A stretch of 64,000 nt of DNA from Flavimobilis marinus (GTDB lineage: Bacteria; Actinomycetota; Actinomycetes; Actinomycetales; Cellulomonadaceae), in the NCBI RefSeq assembly GCF_900113055.1, contig NZ_FONZ01000004.1:184344-248343 (forward strand), read 5' to 3'. The translations under genes and the position numbers were made by a program. The notes under the pieces are model-generated. The model was given only the letters and a program-made list of their open reading frames with translations, did not search any database and had not been told where the DNA came from. Positions 1-10,258 of this stretch are shown here, one piece after another. Each line of letters begins with the position of its first letter. Positions within the stretch are counted from its first letter, which is position 1.

Positions 1-1608
1 ACCGTGGGCTCGGGCTTGATGTCGTCGATGATCTGCAGGGCGACGCGCTCGCCACGGCGGTTGAGGACGTCGAGGATCTTGTCGACGAAGCCCAGGCGGG
101 TCATGGTCGAGTCGGTGACGATCGTGACGCGCGAGACGCCGCGCATGTCCGCGAGGTACCGGATCGCGTTCGGCTCGAAGTACGTCTTGGCGGGAACCTT
201 GAACCACTGCAAGTTGTTGTTCCTCCGACCGATGCGCTTGATGTTGACGAGGTTCACCGCGGACACGTTGTTCGACACGGAGTTGTGACCGTAGGAACCG
301 CAGCCGAGCGTGAGCGAGGGGATGAACGCGTTGTAGATGTCGCCGATCCCGCCGAGCGAGCTGGGGGCGTTGGTGATGATGCGGACGGCCTTCACGCGGG
401 AGCCGAACTCCTCGATGATCGCGGCGTCCTCGGAGTGGATCGAGCCCGAGTGGCCCAGGCCGTCGAACTCGACCATCTGCTCGGACAGGCTGATGCCCTC
501 CTCGGCGCCGTCGGCGCGCAGCACGGCGAGCACGGGGCACAGCTTCTCGCGGGTGAGGGGCTCGTGCGGCCCGACTCCGGAGACCTCCGCGAGGAGGATC
601 GACGTCTCCTCCGGGACGGTGAAGCCGGCCTGCGCGGCGATCCACACGGGGGACTGGCCGACGACGGACGCGTTGAGCTTGGCCTCGCCGCAGTTCTCGG
701 AGCCGGCGTGCACCCCGAAGATGAAGTCCTCGAGCATGACCTTCTCGGCCGGGGTCACGCGGTAGGCGTGCAGGATGTCGAACTCGGCCATGGCCTCGTC
801 GTAGATCGGCGCGTCGAGGATGACGGCCTGCTCGGAGGCGCAGATCATCCCGTTGTCGAAGGCCTTGGAGAGCACGACGTCGTTCACGGCGCGCTTGAGC
901 TTGGCGGAGCGCTCGATGAAGGCGGGCACGTTGCCGGCGCCGACGCCGAGGGCGGGCTTGCCGCACGAGTACGCGGCGCGGACCATCGCGTTACCGCCGG
1001 TCGCGAGGATCAGCGCGACACCCGGGTGGTTCATCAGCGTGCTGGTGGCCTCGAGCGAGGGGTGCTCGACCCACTGGATGCAGTCGGCCGGGGCGCCGGC
1101 CGCGACGGCGGCGTCCTTGACGGCCTTCGCGGCGGCGACCGAGCAGCCCTGGGCGCTCGGGTGGAAGCCGAACACGATCGGGTTGCGGGTCTTGAGGGCG
1201 ATGAGGGCCTTGAAGATCGCGGTCGACGTCGGGTTCGTCACGGGGGTGACCCCGCAGATGACGCCGACTGGCTCGGCGATCTCGGTGATGCCCGTGAGCT
1301 CGTCGCGGTTGATGATGCCGACGGTGCGCAGGTTCAGCATCGAGTTGGTCACGTGCTCGCACGCGAAGATGTTCTTCACGGCCTTGTCCTCGAACACGCC
1401 GCGGCCCGTCTCGCGGACGGCGTGCACGGCGAGCTCGCCGTGCTGGCTGAGGGCGGCGACGGACGCCTTCTTGACGATGTGGTCGACCTGCTCCTGGTCG
1501 AGCTCGAGGAACTGACGCAGCGCCCCCTGGGCGCGGGTGACGAGGGCATCGATCTGCTCGGTCACGCTCGTCGGCTCGGGGGCCGTGGTGGCCTGGGTGA
1601 CGCTCATG
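1..1608 (-). CDS. adhE: Bifunctional acetaldehyde-CoA/alcohol dehydrogenase AdhE, N-terminal 536 codons (runs off left edge)
   Basis: AdhE reduces acetyl-CoA to acetaldehyde and then to ethanol with NADH, a cytosolic fermentative enzyme that forms spirosomes. The visible part covers the whole aldehyde dehydrogenase domain (about residues 20-440), with the catalytic cysteine in GMICASEQ (about C256) and the glycine-rich NAD segment around 216-226. The linker motif IKRIGRRNNNLQWF follows, and then the start of the iron-dependent alcohol dehydrogenase domain (VTIVTDSTMTRLGFVDK). The stretch is open for exactly 536 codons to base 1, so the remaining 300-odd residues lie outside the window. The ATG at 1606-1608 has a GAAGGGG ribosome site upstream. 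An ethanol/redox-balance role under low oxygen is known for the family; regulation by the palindromes upstream is inferred. Confidence 0.96.
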
Positions 1609-1630
1609 AGTGGAACCCCTTCGTGTGCTG

Positions 1631-1711
1631 TCTGTGATCTCACACACAACGCTAGGAGTCCGAACATGCGGATGTTCGTGTCAAAGGTCCCATCTTTGGA
1701 TGGGACCTTCG
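1631..1711 (-). promoter_or_regulatory. adhE promoter region with three inverted repeats
   Basis: On the minus strand a TTGACA (-35 type) lies at 1679-1684 and a TAGCGT (-10 type) at 1649-1654; the 24-base spacing is longer than ideal. The palindrome CGAACAT-N4-ATGTTCG (1661-1678) fills the spacer. TGTGA-TC-TCACA (1633-1644) lies in the presumed 5' leader. A perfect 11-bp stem AAGGTCCCATC/GATGGGACCTT (1684-1694 and 1699-1709) lies just upstream of the -35. The arrangement suggests operators for a redox or anaerobic regulator. Which protein binds is unknown. Confidence 0.5.
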
Positions 1712-1799
1712 GCGGCAGAGCGGGCGGCCAGCGGCGGTGCTGGAGGCGGCTGGCGGGGGGGCGGACGGGTGCCGGCGGAAGCTGCCAGCGAGCCACGGG

Positions 1800-1875
1800 T
1801 GGTGCCCTCGATAGGATTCGAACCTACGACCTTCTGCTCCGGAGGCAGACGCTCTATCCCCTGAGCTACGAGGGC
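1800..1875 (-). tRNA. tRNA-Arg (anticodon CCG)
   Basis: The minus strand folds as a full cloverleaf: a 7-bp acceptor GCCCTCG/CGAGGGC, the D arm with AGCTCAGGGGATAGAGC, the anticodon stem TCTGC/GCAGA around loop CTCCGGA (anticodon CCG, codon CGG), and the T arm with GGTTCGAATCC. The discriminator A is at 1803 and the CCA end is encoded at 1800-1802. The tRNA lies between the GntR gene and adhE on the same strand. Confidence 0.97.
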
Positions 1876-1943
1876 GGGGGTGCCATCTCGGCACGGTGCA
1901 CGAGACTACCACTGCGCTCGACGGGAGCGAACTGGTGTCCCGA

Positions 1944-2600
1944 TCAGGTGGGCAGCGTGGCGAGGTACTCCTCGAGGTAGCGCGAGATCTCGAGCGCGGC
2001 CCGGTCCTCGTCGCGGTCGGCGATCGCCTCGACCAGGTCGTCGTGCGTGTGGTCGGGGTGGTCCGTCTGCACGTTCGCGCGGATGGAGTCGCCGATCGCA
2101 TCGACCAGGTTCTCGTAGAGGTCCAGCAGCAGCGGGTTGCGCGCTGCCGCGACGATCGCCCGGTGCAGCGCGAGGTCGGAGACGACCATCGCGTCGACCT
2201 TCCCGGCCGCGAACGAGGCCATGCGCCTGTCGTTCAGCGTGCGGAGCATCGTGACGTCCCGGTCCGTGCGGCGACGCGCGGCGAGCCGGGCCGCCTCGAC
2301 CTCGAGGGAGCGGCGCACCTCGAGGATGTACTGCTGGTGCACGTCGGCCATCTGCCGGCCGAGCGCCACCGTGAGCTCCGACGACGACAGCACGTACGTG
2401 CCCGAGCCCTGCCGGCGCGCCAGGAGGCCGGAGTGCACCAGCGACTGCACGGCCTCGCGCACGGTGTTGCGTCCGACGCCGAGGAGCTGGGCGAGGTCGG
2501 CCTCGGTGGGGATGCGGCTGCCCACGGGCCACTCGCCGCTCACGATCGAGCCGCGCAGCGCGGTGACGGCCTGGTCGATCAGCCCGGTGCGTGAGGCCAT
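1944..2600 (-). CDS. GntR-family transcriptional regulator, FadR/FCD subfamily
   Basis: A 218-residue protein. The N-terminal winged helix-turn-helix (about residues 8-75) carries the GntR signature GSRIPTEADLAQLLGVGRNT and the wing GLLARRQGSGTYV. The all-helical FCD ligand domain follows (about 85-210), with the expected acid/histidine pattern in SDLALHRAIVAAARNP and in the His-rich segment near 175-185. Members bind organic acids and usually repress nearby catabolic genes. Its target is unknown. It lies upstream of tRNA-Arg and adhE on the same strand and is divergent from a membrane protein gene; a 16-bp imperfect palindrome lies between the divergent genes. The ATG start is at 2600. Confidence 0.9.
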   Translation of the reverse strand: MASRTGLIDQAVTALRGSIVSGEWPVGSRIPTEADLAQLLGVGRNTVREAVQSLVHSGLLARRQGSGTYVLSSSELTVALGRQMADVHQQYILEVRRSLEVEAARLAARRRTDRDVTMLRTLNDRRMASFAAGKVDAMVVSDLALHRAIVAAARNPLLLDLYENLVDAIGDSIRANVQTDHPDHTHDDLVEAIADRDEDRAALEISRYLEEYLATLPT

Positions 2601-2691
2601 GAGCGCTCCTGATGTCCTGAGGTGGGCCGGACCGCCGGGACGCAGCGCCGGGCGCTCGCGTGCACGGCATCGGCGCCGTGAGGGCAGGTCT

Positions 2692-2707
2692 CAAGTCCTA
2701 GGTCTTG
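2692..2707. promoter_or_regulatory. Imperfect palindrome, possible GntR operator
   Basis: CAAGTCCTAGGTCTTG is symmetric at seven of eight base pairs. It sits in the 175-bp divergent gap between the GntR gene (minus) and the membrane protein gene (plus), 92 bases before the first and 69 before the second. FCD-type GntR proteins usually bind such short palindromes and autoregulate. The link is inferred from position only. Confidence 0.35.
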
Positions 2708-2775
2708 GGGCCGATGGTAGTGGTGAACCCCACACCGGGCCGAACACGCGGCCCAGCATGGACCGGAGGACGCAC

Positions 2776-3525
2776 GTGGCGACGGCGCAGCGGGAGCACG
2801 ACGACACCCTCGCGGTGGCCGGCGTGCTCGCGGCGGTGCTGTGGCTCGGTCCGGTCGCGGTCGCGTGCGCGCTCCTGGCCTTGCGGGGCGCCGCGCGCGC
2901 CGGGCGGTCACGTCCGCGCTATGCCGCGCTCGCCCTCGTGCTGGGGCTCGTGGGCACGGTGGCCTGGGTCGGCTATCTGGTGGCACCGACGGCGCCGCTC
3001 GCCGTGCGCTCGGCCTCGGCCTCGGCGGACGTGGTCGCCTACGCCGCGCTCCCCGGCGTCGCGGAGCTGGCCCCCGCCGCCGCGCGCGACGCGGGCACCG
3101 CTCGCGGCGACGCCGAGCCCGAGGGGGCGCCGCTCGCGGACCAGTCGTCCGCGCTGCTCGGTGCCCTGCCGACGCAGGCCGGCGGCTATCTGAGCGTGGG
3201 GTTCGAGCCTACGCAGATCCCGGGTGCGCTCGAGGCCTACCGCGCGCGCTTCGTCGCGCCGAACGGGGACATCGTCGTCGTGACGGTCGCGCGCTGGGGG
3301 ACGACGGACGAGGCAGGGGCGCACGTGGCGGTGGCCGGCCGCGAGGCCGCGGACCGCGCAGGCGCGCCGCTCCGTGGCACCCGGGTGGTGGCCGGCGCGA
3401 GCCGGGTCGTCGCCGACGGCGCGGCGACCTACCTGTGGGCCGACTTCACGACGACGGTCGAGGTCGTCGGGGACCGCCGAGGCGCGCGGGCGGTCGCGGC
3501 GGGCATCGCCCCCGAGCGGTCCTGA
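2776..3525 (+). CDS. Two-segment membrane protein of unknown function
   Basis: A 249-residue protein. The GTG at 2776 is chosen because GGAGG (2764-2768) precedes it; an in-frame ATG at 2758 has no clear ribosome site. Two hydrophobic helices are seen (about residues 12-36 and 49-69). An Ala-rich linker and an extracytoplasmic domain of about 150 residues follow, containing SVGFEPTQIPGALEAYRARF and a beta-rich end. No enzymatic motif was recognised. It lies 42 bases upstream of argS and may share its transcript. Confidence 0.75.
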   Translation: MATAQREHDDTLAVAGVLAAVLWLGPVAVACALLALRGAARAGRSRPRYAALALVLGLVGTVAWVGYLVAPTAPLAVRSASASADVVAYAALPGVAELAPAAARDAGTARGDAEPEGAPLADQSSALLGALPTQAGGYLSVGFEPTQIPGALEAYRARFVAPNGDIVVVTVARWGTTDEAGAHVAVAGREAADRAGAPLRGTRVVAGASRVVADGAATYLWADFTTTVEVVGDRRGARAVAAGIAPERS

Positions 3526-3567
3526 GCGCTCCCTCGGTCGCGGCGGCGGAGTCGCTAGGATGAGCCG

Positions 3568-5250
3568 GTGAATCCCACCCAGCTCTCCCTCGCCCTCAGC
3601 GCTGCGCTCGCGGCCGCCGTCACGGACGGCGAGCTCGCCCTCGACGCGGACCAGCTTCCCGACGCCGTCCACGTCGAGCGACCGCGCCAGCGCGAGCACG
3701 GGGACTGGGCCACGAACATCGCACTGCAGCTCGCCAAGAAGGCCGGGGTGCCGCCGCGGCAGCTGGCCGAGCTCCTGGCGGCGCGCCTGCGCTCGACCGA
3801 GGGCGTCGCGTCCGTCGACATCGCCGGCCCGGGCTTCCTCAACATCCGCCTCGAGGCCGGTGCCGCGGGCGAGCTCGCGCGCACGATCGTGGACGCGGGC
3901 GAGGCCTACGGCCGCGGCGACGCGGAGGCCGGCAAGAAGGTCAACCTCGAGTTCGTCTCGGCAAACCCCACCGGACCGATCCACATCGGTGGCGTGCGCT
4001 GGGCAGCGGTGGGGGACTCGCTCGCCCGCGTGCTCGAGGCCGCGGGGGCCGAGGTCACCCGCGAGTACTACTTCAACGACCACGGCGCGCAGATCGACCG
4101 CTTCGCGCGCTCGCTGCTCGCGCGTGCCAAGGGCGAGCCCGCCCCCGAGGACGGCTACGGCGGCCAGTACATCCAGGAGATCGCCGACGCCGTGCTCGCG
4201 GACGTCGCCGCGGCAGGCGACCCGGACCCGCGCACCCTGCCCGACGCCGAGGCCCAGGAGGTCTTTCGGGCGATCGGCGTCGACCGCATGTTCGGCGAGA
4301 TCAAGGCCGCGCTGCACGGCTTCGGCGTGGACTTCGACGTCTTCTTCCACGAGGACGCCCTGCACGAGTCGGGTGCGGTCGACCGCGCCGTGGCGCGGCT
4401 GCGCGAGGCCGGCCACGTGTTCGAGTCCGACGGCGCGACGTGGCTGCGCACCACGGACTTCGGTGACGACAAGGACCGCGTGATCATCAAGTCCGACGGC
4501 GATGCCGCGTACATCGCCGGCGACATCGCGTACTACCTCGACAAGCGTGAGCGTGGCTTCGACGAGGTCATCATCATGCTCGGCGCGGACCACCACGGGT
4601 ACGTGGGTCGCATGATGGCCGTGTGCGCCGCCTTCGGCGACGAGCCGGGCCGGAACCTGCAGATCCTCATCGGCCAGCTGGTCAACCTGCTGCGCGACGG
4701 CGAGCCGCTGCGCATGTCCAAGCGGGCCGGCACGGTCGTCACGCTCGAGGACCTCGTCGACGCCGTGGGCGTGGACGCGGCCCGCTACTCGCTCGCGCGC
4801 TCGTCCGCCGACTCGTCGATCGACATCGACCTCGACCTGCTCGCCCGGGCGACCAACGAGAACCCCGTGTTCTACGTCCAGTACGCGCACGCCCGGACGG
4901 TCAACGTCGGGGTGAACGCGGCCGCGCACGGCGTGGTCCGCGACGCGGCGACGTTCGACCCGTCGACCCTGGCGCACCCGACGGAGTCCGCCTTGCTGGG
5001 CGCGCTCACCGAGTTTCCCCGCGTGGTCGCCCAGGCGGCCGCGCTGCGCGAGCCGCACCGCGTCGCGCGCTACCTCGAGGCGCTCGCGGGCAGCTATCAC
5101 AAGTGGTACGGCGAGTGCCGGGTGACCCCGCTGGGCGACGAGGACGTGGCGCCGGTCCACAGCGCGCGGCTGTGGCTCAACGACGCCACCCGCCAGGTGC
5201 TCGCCAACGGCCTGCGTCTGCTGGGTGTGAGCGCCCCGGAGCGGATGTGA
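3568..5250 (+). CDS. argS: Arginyl-tRNA synthetase
   Basis: Charges tRNA-Arg with arginine in the cytosol. The 560 residues match the usual class I ArgRS length. The N-terminal tRNA-recognition domain (about 1-110) leads into the HIGH-type signature [12 protein letters not shown] (about 131-142), the ATP/arginine site, [11 protein letters not shown], and the KMSK-like loop MSKRAGTVV (about 383). The C-terminal anticodon-binding domain has [12 protein letters not shown]. The GTG start at 3568 has a weak AGGA upstream. The stop overlaps the lysA start. It is the first gene of the conserved argS-lysA-hom-thrC-thrB run. Confidence 0.97.
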   Translation: MNPTQLSLALSAALAAAVTDGELALDADQLPDAVHVERPRQREHGDWATNIALQLAKKAGVPPRQLAELLAARLRSTEGVASVDIAGPGFLNIRLEAGAAGELARTIVDAGEAYGRGDAEAGKKVNLEFVSANPTGPIHIGGVRWAAVGDSLARVLEAAGAEVTREYYFNDHGAQIDRFARSLLARAKGEPAPEDGYGGQYIQEIADAVLADVAAAGDPDPRTLPDAEAQEVFRAIGVDRMFGEIKAALHGFGVDFDVFFHEDALHESGAVDRAVARLREAGHVFESDGATWLRTTDFGDDKDRVIIKSDGDAAYIAGDIAYYLDKRERGFDEVIIMLGADHHGYVGRMMAVCAAFGDEPGRNLQILIGQLVNLLRDGEPLRMSKRAGTVVTLEDLVDAVGVDAARYSLARSSADSSIDIDLDLLARATNENPVFYVQYAHARTVNVGVNAAAHGVVRDAATFDPSTLAHPTESALLGALTEFPRVVAQAAALREPHRVARYLEALAGSYHKWYGECRVTPLGDEDVAPVHSARLWLNDATRQVLANGLRLLGVSAPERM

Positions 5251-6602
5251 CGGGCCTCGACGTCGCCGTCTGGCCGTCGGGCGCGGGGCTCGACGACGAC
5301 GGCGCGCTGCGCCTCGCGGGACATGGGGCCACCGACCTGGCCGCCGAGCACGACACCCCCGTCTTCGTGCTGGACGAAGCGATGTTCCACGAGCGCGCGC
5401 GGCTGTTCCGCGACGCGTTCACCGCCGCCTTCGAGGCGATCGGCTCGGGCGTCGACGTCTACTACGCGGGCAAGTCGTTCCTCAGCGTCGCCGTCGCACG
5501 CTGGGCCTACGCCGACGGCCTGCGGGTCGACACGTGCACCGGCGGCGAGCTCGCGGTCGCGCTGCGCGCGCAGGTGCCCGGCGAGGCCATCGGTCTGCAC
5601 GGCAACAACAAGTCCGACTCCGAGATCGCCCGGGCGATCGACGCGCGCGTCGGGCGGATCGTGCTCGACTCGGTCGCGGAGGTCGGTCGCGTCGCCGCCG
5701 CGGCGCGTGCAGCCGGCCGTGGCCCGCACGACCGCGTGGGAGTCATGGTCCGCGTGACGACCGGCATCCACGCCGGGGGGCACGAGTTCATCGCGACGGC
5801 GCACGAGGACCAGAAGTTCGGCATCTCGGTCACCGGCGGCCAGGCGCTCGCCGCGCTGCGCGAGGTCCTCACGCACCCCGAGCTCGAGCTCCTCGGTGCC
5901 CACAGCCACATCGGCAGCCAGATCCAGGACGTCGCGGCCTTCGAGGCCAACGCCCGCGTGATGCTCGCCCTGCGCGCCGACCTCGAGCGCGCGACCGGTG
6001 TGCTCATGCCGGAGCTCGACCTCGGCGGCGGCTACGGCATCGCGTACGTCCCGGGCGAGGAGGCCATGGACGTGCCGGCGTTCGCCCGGTCGCTCGCGGC
6101 GACGGTCCAGCGCGTGTGCGCCGAGCTCGACACGACCGTGCCGCGCGTCTCGATCGAGCCGGGCCGCGCCGTCGTCGGTCCGACGACGGTCACGCTGTAC
6201 CGCGTCGGCGTCGTCAAGCCCGTCACGCTCGACGACGGGAGCGTGCGCACGTACGTCGCGGTCGACGGCGGCATGAGCGACAACATCCGCCCGGCGCTGT
6301 ACGGCGCGCGCTACACGGCGCGCCTCGCCAACCGTGCCGGCAGCCCCGAGACGGTGCGGGCGCGCGTGGTGGGCAAGCACTGCGAGAGCGGCGACATCGT
6401 CATCGACGAGGTGGCGCTCCCCGCAGACGTCGCCCCCGGCGACCTCCTGGCCGTCCCCGCGACGGGCGCCTACGGGCGCTCGATGGCGAGCACCTACAAC
6501 CACGTGCCGCGGCCGCCGGTCGTCGCGGTGGCCGAGGGCACCTCTCGGGTGCTGGTGCGGCGCGAGACCGAGGACGACCTGCTCGCGCTCGACCTGGGCT
6601 GA
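5247..6602 (+). CDS. lysA: Diaminopimelate decarboxylase
   Basis: Decarboxylates meso-diaminopimelate to L-lysine with PLP, the last step of lysine synthesis. In 451 residues it shows the PLP lysine in YYAGKS (K76), the conserved HSHIGSQI, the glycine-rich phosphate loop [19 protein letters not shown] and the active-site cysteine in GKHCESGD. The GTG at 5247 overlaps the argS stop as GTGA and has CGGAG upstream. Co-transcription with argS recalls corynebacteria and mycobacteria, where argS-lysA is one operon. Confidence 0.96.
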   Translation: MTGLDVAVWPSGAGLDDDGALRLAGHGATDLAAEHDTPVFVLDEAMFHERARLFRDAFTAAFEAIGSGVDVYYAGKSFLSVAVARWAYADGLRVDTCTGGELAVALRAQVPGEAIGLHGNNKSDSEIARAIDARVGRIVLDSVAEVGRVAAAARAAGRGPHDRVGVMVRVTTGIHAGGHEFIATAHEDQKFGISVTGGQALAALREVLTHPELELLGAHSHIGSQIQDVAAFEANARVMLALRADLERATGVLMPELDLGGGYGIAYVPGEEAMDVPAFARSLAATVQRVCAELDTTVPRVSIEPGRAVVGPTTVTLYRVGVVKPVTLDDGSVRTYVAVDGGMSDNIRPALYGARYTARLANRAGSPETVRARVVGKHCESGDIVIDEVALPADVAPGDLLAVPATGAYGRSMASTYNHVPRPPVVAVAEGTSRVLVRRETEDDLLALDLG

Positions 6603-6728
6603 GCGCGGACGCCCGTGGCGCGTGCGCGCGCCACCCGTATCCTGAGACGGCGATCCAGGGCGGTACCGTCGGCGCGAGGATCGGGTATCGCCGCGCACCC
6701 GGGTGCGGCGCGAGGAAGGTGGGATGTC

Positions 6729-8009
6729 GTGGGACCGGTCGCGCTGCGCGTGGCACTGCTGGGCTGTGGAGTCGTGGGCACCCAGGTGGTCCGGCTCCTG
6801 ACGGACCAGGCCGACGACCTCGCGGCCCGCGTCGGCGCACCCCTCGAGCTCGTCGGGATCGCGGTGCGCGACACCGCCCGCGAGCGGCCGGGCATCGACC
6901 CCGCGCTGCTCACCGACGACGCCGCGGGTCTCGTGGCCCGCGCGGACATCGTCGTGGAGGTCATGGGCGGCCTGGAGCCGGCGCGCGAGCTCATCCTCGC
7001 GGCGATCGAGGCCGGCGCCAGCGTGGTCACGGCCAACAAGGCGCTGCTCGCCCAGCACGGCCCCACGCTCTACGAGGCGGCCGACCGCGCGGGCGTCGAC
7101 GTCTACTTCGAGGCCGCCGTCGCGGGCGCCGTGCCGATCATCCGGCCCCTGCGCGAGTCGCTCGCGGGAGACAAGGTGCGCCGCGTCCTCGGGATCGTCA
7201 ACGGCACCACCAACTACATCCTCGACGAGATGGCGTCCCGCGGGCTGTCGTTCGACGCCGCGCTCGCGCAGGCCCAGGAGCTCGGCTACGCGGAGGCGGA
7301 CCCGACGGCGGACGTCGAGGGGCACGACGCCGCGGCGAAGGCCGCGATCCTCGCCTCCCTCGCGTTCCACACCCGGGTGGGCCTCGACGACGTCGCGTGC
7401 GAGGGCATCACGGGCGTCTCGGCCGACGACATGCGCTGGGCCGCCGAGACCGGCCACGTCATCAAGCTCCTCGCGATCGCGGAGGCGAGCGCCGACGGCG
7501 TGCTCGCCCGCGTGCACCCGGCGCTCGTGCCGCTCGACCACCCCCTCGCCGGGGTGCGCGGCGCGTTCAACGCCGTCTTCGTCGAGTCCGAGGCCGCCGG
7601 CGCGCTCATGTTCTACGGGCAGGGCGCCGGGGGAGCGCCGACGGCCTCCGCCGTGCTCGGCGACGTCGTCTCGGCCGCCCGGCACCGCGTGCTCGGGGGC
7701 AAGGGCCCGGTCGAGTCCTGGTACGCCGACCTCCCGCTCGCGCCCGCGGACTCGGCGGTCACCCGCTACCAGGTGCGCGTCGCGGTCGCGGACCGTCCGG
7801 GCGTGCTCGCCCAGGTCGCGCAGGCCGTCGCCGCGCACGGGGTGTCGATCGAGGCGGTGCGCCAGCCGGCGGCCGCCGACGGCGCGACCGAGCTGCTGAT
7901 CACGACGCACCGAGCGGCCGAGTCCGCGCTCGCGGCCACGGTGCGGGCGATCGCCGACCTCGAGCCGGTCGAGCAAGTCATCTCCGTCCTGAGAGCTGAG
8001 GGAGCCTGA
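6729..8009 (+). CDS. hom: Homoserine dehydrogenase
   Basis: Reduces aspartate semialdehyde to homoserine with NAD(P)H, the branch to threonine and methionine. In 426 residues: the Rossmann motif [11 protein letters not shown] at the N-terminus, the catalytic core with [11 protein letters not shown] and [13 protein letters not shown], and a C-terminal ACT domain ([16 protein letters not shown] onward, about residues 347-425) that normally gives threonine feedback control. The GTG at 6729 has GGAAGGTGGG upstream; an in-frame GTG at 6750 is a weaker alternative. Its stop TGA and the thrC ATG overlap by one base (TGATG), implying translational coupling. Confidence 0.96.
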   Translation: MGPVALRVALLGCGVVGTQVVRLLTDQADDLAARVGAPLELVGIAVRDTARERPGIDPALLTDDAAGLVARADIVVEVMGGLEPARELILAAIEAGASVVTANKALLAQHGPTLYEAADRAGVDVYFEAAVAGAVPIIRPLRESLAGDKVRRVLGIVNGTTNYILDEMASRGLSFDAALAQAQELGYAEADPTADVEGHDAAAKAAILASLAFHTRVGLDDVACEGITGVSADDMRWAAETGHVIKLLAIAEASADGVLARVHPALVPLDHPLAGVRGAFNAVFVESEAAGALMFYGQGAGGAPTASAVLGDVVSAARHRVLGGKGPVESWYADLPLAPADSAVTRYQVRVAVADRPGVLAQVAQAVAAHGVSIEAVRQPAAADGATELLITTHRAAESALAATVRAIADLEPVEQVISVLRAEGA

Positions 8010-9079
8010 TGGCCCACGTGTGGCAGGGAATCATCCGCGAGTACGCCGACCACCTCCCGGACCACGTGCGCACGCACGTCGTCACGCTGGGGGAGGGTGG
8101 GACGCCGCTCGTCCCCGCCCCCGCCCTGTCGCGGCTCACGGGCGCCGACGTCCTGGTCAAGGTCGAGGGGATGAACCCCACGGGGTCCTTCAAGGACCGG
8201 GGCATGACGACGGCGATCTCCGCCGCTGCGGCGCGCGGGGCCGAGGCCGTCGTCTGCGCCTCGACCGGCAACACCTCGGCGTCGGCCGCGGCGTACGCCA
8301 CGGCCGCCGGGATGGTGTGCGCGGTGCTGGTGCCCGACGGCAAGATCGCGATGGGCAAGCTGAGCCAGGCGATCGCCCACGGCGCACGCCTGCTGCAGGT
8401 CGACGGCAACTTCGACGACTGCCTGATCGCGGCCCGCAAGCTCGCCGAGGTCTATCCGGTCGAGCTCGTGAACTCCGTGAACCCCGACCGCATCGAGGGA
8501 CAGAAGACCGCCTCGTTCGAGGTCGTCGACGTCCTCGGGGACGCCCCGGACATCCATGCGCTGCCCGTCGGCAACGCCGGGAACATCACGGCGTACTGGA
8601 AGGGCTACCGGGAGTACGCGGCCGCGGGCCGGGCCACGCACCTGCCGCAGATGTGGGGCTTCCAGGCCGCGGGCGCCGCCCCGATCGTGCTCGGTCACCC
8701 GGTGACCGAGCCGGAGACCATCGCGACGGCCATCCGGATCGGCAACCCCGCCTCGTGGGAGCAGGCCGTCGAGGCCCGCGACTCCTCGGGGGGCGTCATC
8801 CAGTCCGTCACCGACGAGCAGATCCTCGCCGCGCACCGCCTGCTCTCCGCCGAGGTCGGCGTCTTCGTCGAGCCCGCGTCCGCGGCGGGCGTCGCGGGGC
8901 TGCTGCAGCGTGCCGAGCGCGGCGAGGTGCCCGCGGGAGCGCGCATCGTCGTCACCGTCACCGGTCACGGTCTCAAGGACCCGGGTTGGGCTCTGCGCAC
9001 GGCGGACGGCGACGACGTCGTCCCGCAGCGGGTGAGCGCCGACGTCATGTCGATCGCCGCCGCCCTCGGGCTGGACTGA
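8009..9079 (+). CDS. thrC: Threonine synthase
   Basis: Converts O-phosphohomoserine to threonine using PLP. The 356 residues are the compact bacterial type. The PLP lysine is K62 in TGSFKDRGM. The asparagine loop is [13 protein letters not shown], and the glycine-rich phosphate-binding run is [23 protein letters not shown] precedes the ATG. It lies between hom and thrB and completes the threonine branch in one operon. Confidence 0.97.
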   Translation: MAHVWQGIIREYADHLPDHVRTHVVTLGEGGTPLVPAPALSRLTGADVLVKVEGMNPTGSFKDRGMTTAISAAAARGAEAVVCASTGNTSASAAAYATAAGMVCAVLVPDGKIAMGKLSQAIAHGARLLQVDGNFDDCLIAARKLAEVYPVELVNSVNPDRIEGQKTASFEVVDVLGDAPDIHALPVGNAGNITAYWKGYREYAAAGRATHLPQMWGFQAAGAAPIVLGHPVTEPETIATAIRIGNPASWEQAVEARDSSGGVIQSVTDEQILAAHRLLSAEVGVFVEPASAAGVAGLLQRAERGEVPAGARIVVTVTGHGLKDPGWALRTADGDDVVPQRVSADVMSIAAALGLD

Positions 9080-9082
9080 GCC

Positions 9083-10018
9083 GTGCGCCTCGGCACCGAC
9101 CACGTGCGGGTCGCGGTCCCCGCGACGAGCGCGAACCTCGGTCCGGGGTTCGACGCGCTCGGCCTCGCGCTCGGGCGGTACGACACGATCGAGGTGCGCG
9201 CGCTGGGGTCTCCCGGGGCTCGCGTCGAGGTCGAGGGCGAGGGCGCCGGGGAGGTTCCCGACGGCGAGGAGCACCTCGTGGTGCGCGCGCTGCGCGCGGC
9301 GATCGACGTCGTCGGCGCACCGCAGACCGGGCTGCACCTGCTGTGCGACAACCGGATCCCGCACGGCCGTGGGCTGGGCTCGTCCGCCGGCGCGGTCGTG
9401 GCGGGCATCGCGGCCGCGCGCGCGCTGATCGCCGACCCCGAGGCCCTCGACGACGACCTCGTCCTCGCGCTGGCCACCGAGTTCGAGGGGCACCCGGACA
9501 ACGCCGCACCCGCGGTGCTGGGCGGTGCGACCGTCTCCTGGCTCACGCCCGACGGCGTACGGGCCCGCCGCTTCGCGGTGCACGACGACGTCGAGCCGTG
9601 GGTGCTGGTCCCGCACGAGCGGCTCGCCACGTCGCGTGCGCGCGGCGTGCTGCCCAGCCAGGTGCCGCACGCCGACGCCGCCTTCAACGCCGGCCGCGCG
9701 GCGCTGCTCGTCGAGGCGCTCTCGCGCGCTCCGGAGCTGCTGTTCGACGCGACCGACGACCGGCTGCACCAGGGGTACCGGTCCGGCGTGATGGCGGCGA
9801 CGGCCGAGCTCGTCGGCGAGCTGCGCGGTGCGGGCCTGCCGGCCGTGGTCTCGGGCGCCGGGCCCACCGTCCTGGTCCTGGCGCGTGCGAGCGACGGGGA
9901 CGCCTCGCGGGTCGCGCTGGACGACGCGCTGCGGTCCCGGGGAGACGCCTGGCGCCTGTGGCGACCGGGGATCGACACCTCCGGGGTGCGCACCGAGCGG
10001 CTGGGTGTGCGGTGGTAG
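9083..10018 (+). CDS. thrB: Homoserine kinase
   Basis: Phosphorylates homoserine with ATP to give the thrC substrate. A GHMP-family kinase of 311 residues: substrate motif VAVPATSANLGPGFDALG at the N-terminus, the ATP loop IPHGRGLGSSAGA (about 92-104), and the C-terminal glycine motif VSGAGPTVLVL. It starts with GTG three bases after the thrC stop and has no clear ribosome site, so it is probably translated by coupling. The pathway order hom-thrC-thrB is standard in actinobacteria. Confidence 0.96.
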   Translation: MRLGTDHVRVAVPATSANLGPGFDALGLALGRYDTIEVRALGSPGARVEVEGEGAGEVPDGEEHLVVRALRAAIDVVGAPQTGLHLLCDNRIPHGRGLGSSAGAVVAGIAAARALIADPEALDDDLVLALATEFEGHPDNAAPAVLGGATVSWLTPDGVRARRFAVHDDVEPWVLVPHERLATSRARGVLPSQVPHADAAFNAGRAALLVEALSRAPELLFDATDDRLHQGYRSGVMAATAELVGELRGAGLPAVVSGAGPTVLVLARASDGDASRVALDDALRSRGDAWRLWRPGIDTSGVRTERLGVRW

Positions 10019-10258
10019 AGTGTGCGCTGACCTCCCCGCACCATCACGCGTGCAGGCGCTGACGCTTCCGTCGGCGGCCCGGGGAGCGCACCCAGGTCGA
10101 TCTGGTCCACCCCACACCCCAGCCGTGCGTCGAGCGCGCGCGGCGTGGCGCGGCGACCGGCCTGGTCACGATCCGCTCCATCAGAGCGCGGACGTCAACG
10201 ACCCGCGTGCGGCGTCACCATCGAGGCCGGGCGCGCACAGAAGAGGAAAGGTCCTCAC
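10019..10258 (+). promoter_or_regulatory. rho leader and probable promoter
   Basis: A 240-bp gap with no gene. A TAGAGT hexamer (10016-10021), overlapping the thrB stop, fits an actinobacterial -10 element. The long leader would suit the autoregulation known for rho in other bacteria. A GAGGAAAGG ribosome site lies just before the GTG of rho. No strong hairpin was found. Confidence 0.4.

Noticed and set aside
1633..1644. CRP/GlxR or Rex operator at adhE
   Set aside because: TGTGA and TCACA are separated by two bases instead of six, so neither known consensus is met. It is kept only as an unassigned palindrome.
1661..1678. LexA SOS box upstream of adhE
   Set aside because: The arms CGAAC and GTTCG fit, but the spacer is eight bases and not four, so it does not match the actinobacterial SOS box.
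2908..5160. Very long open frame on the minus strand opposite argS
   Set aside because: It is a product of high third-position GC in argS; its Arg/Gly/His-rich translation has no family features.
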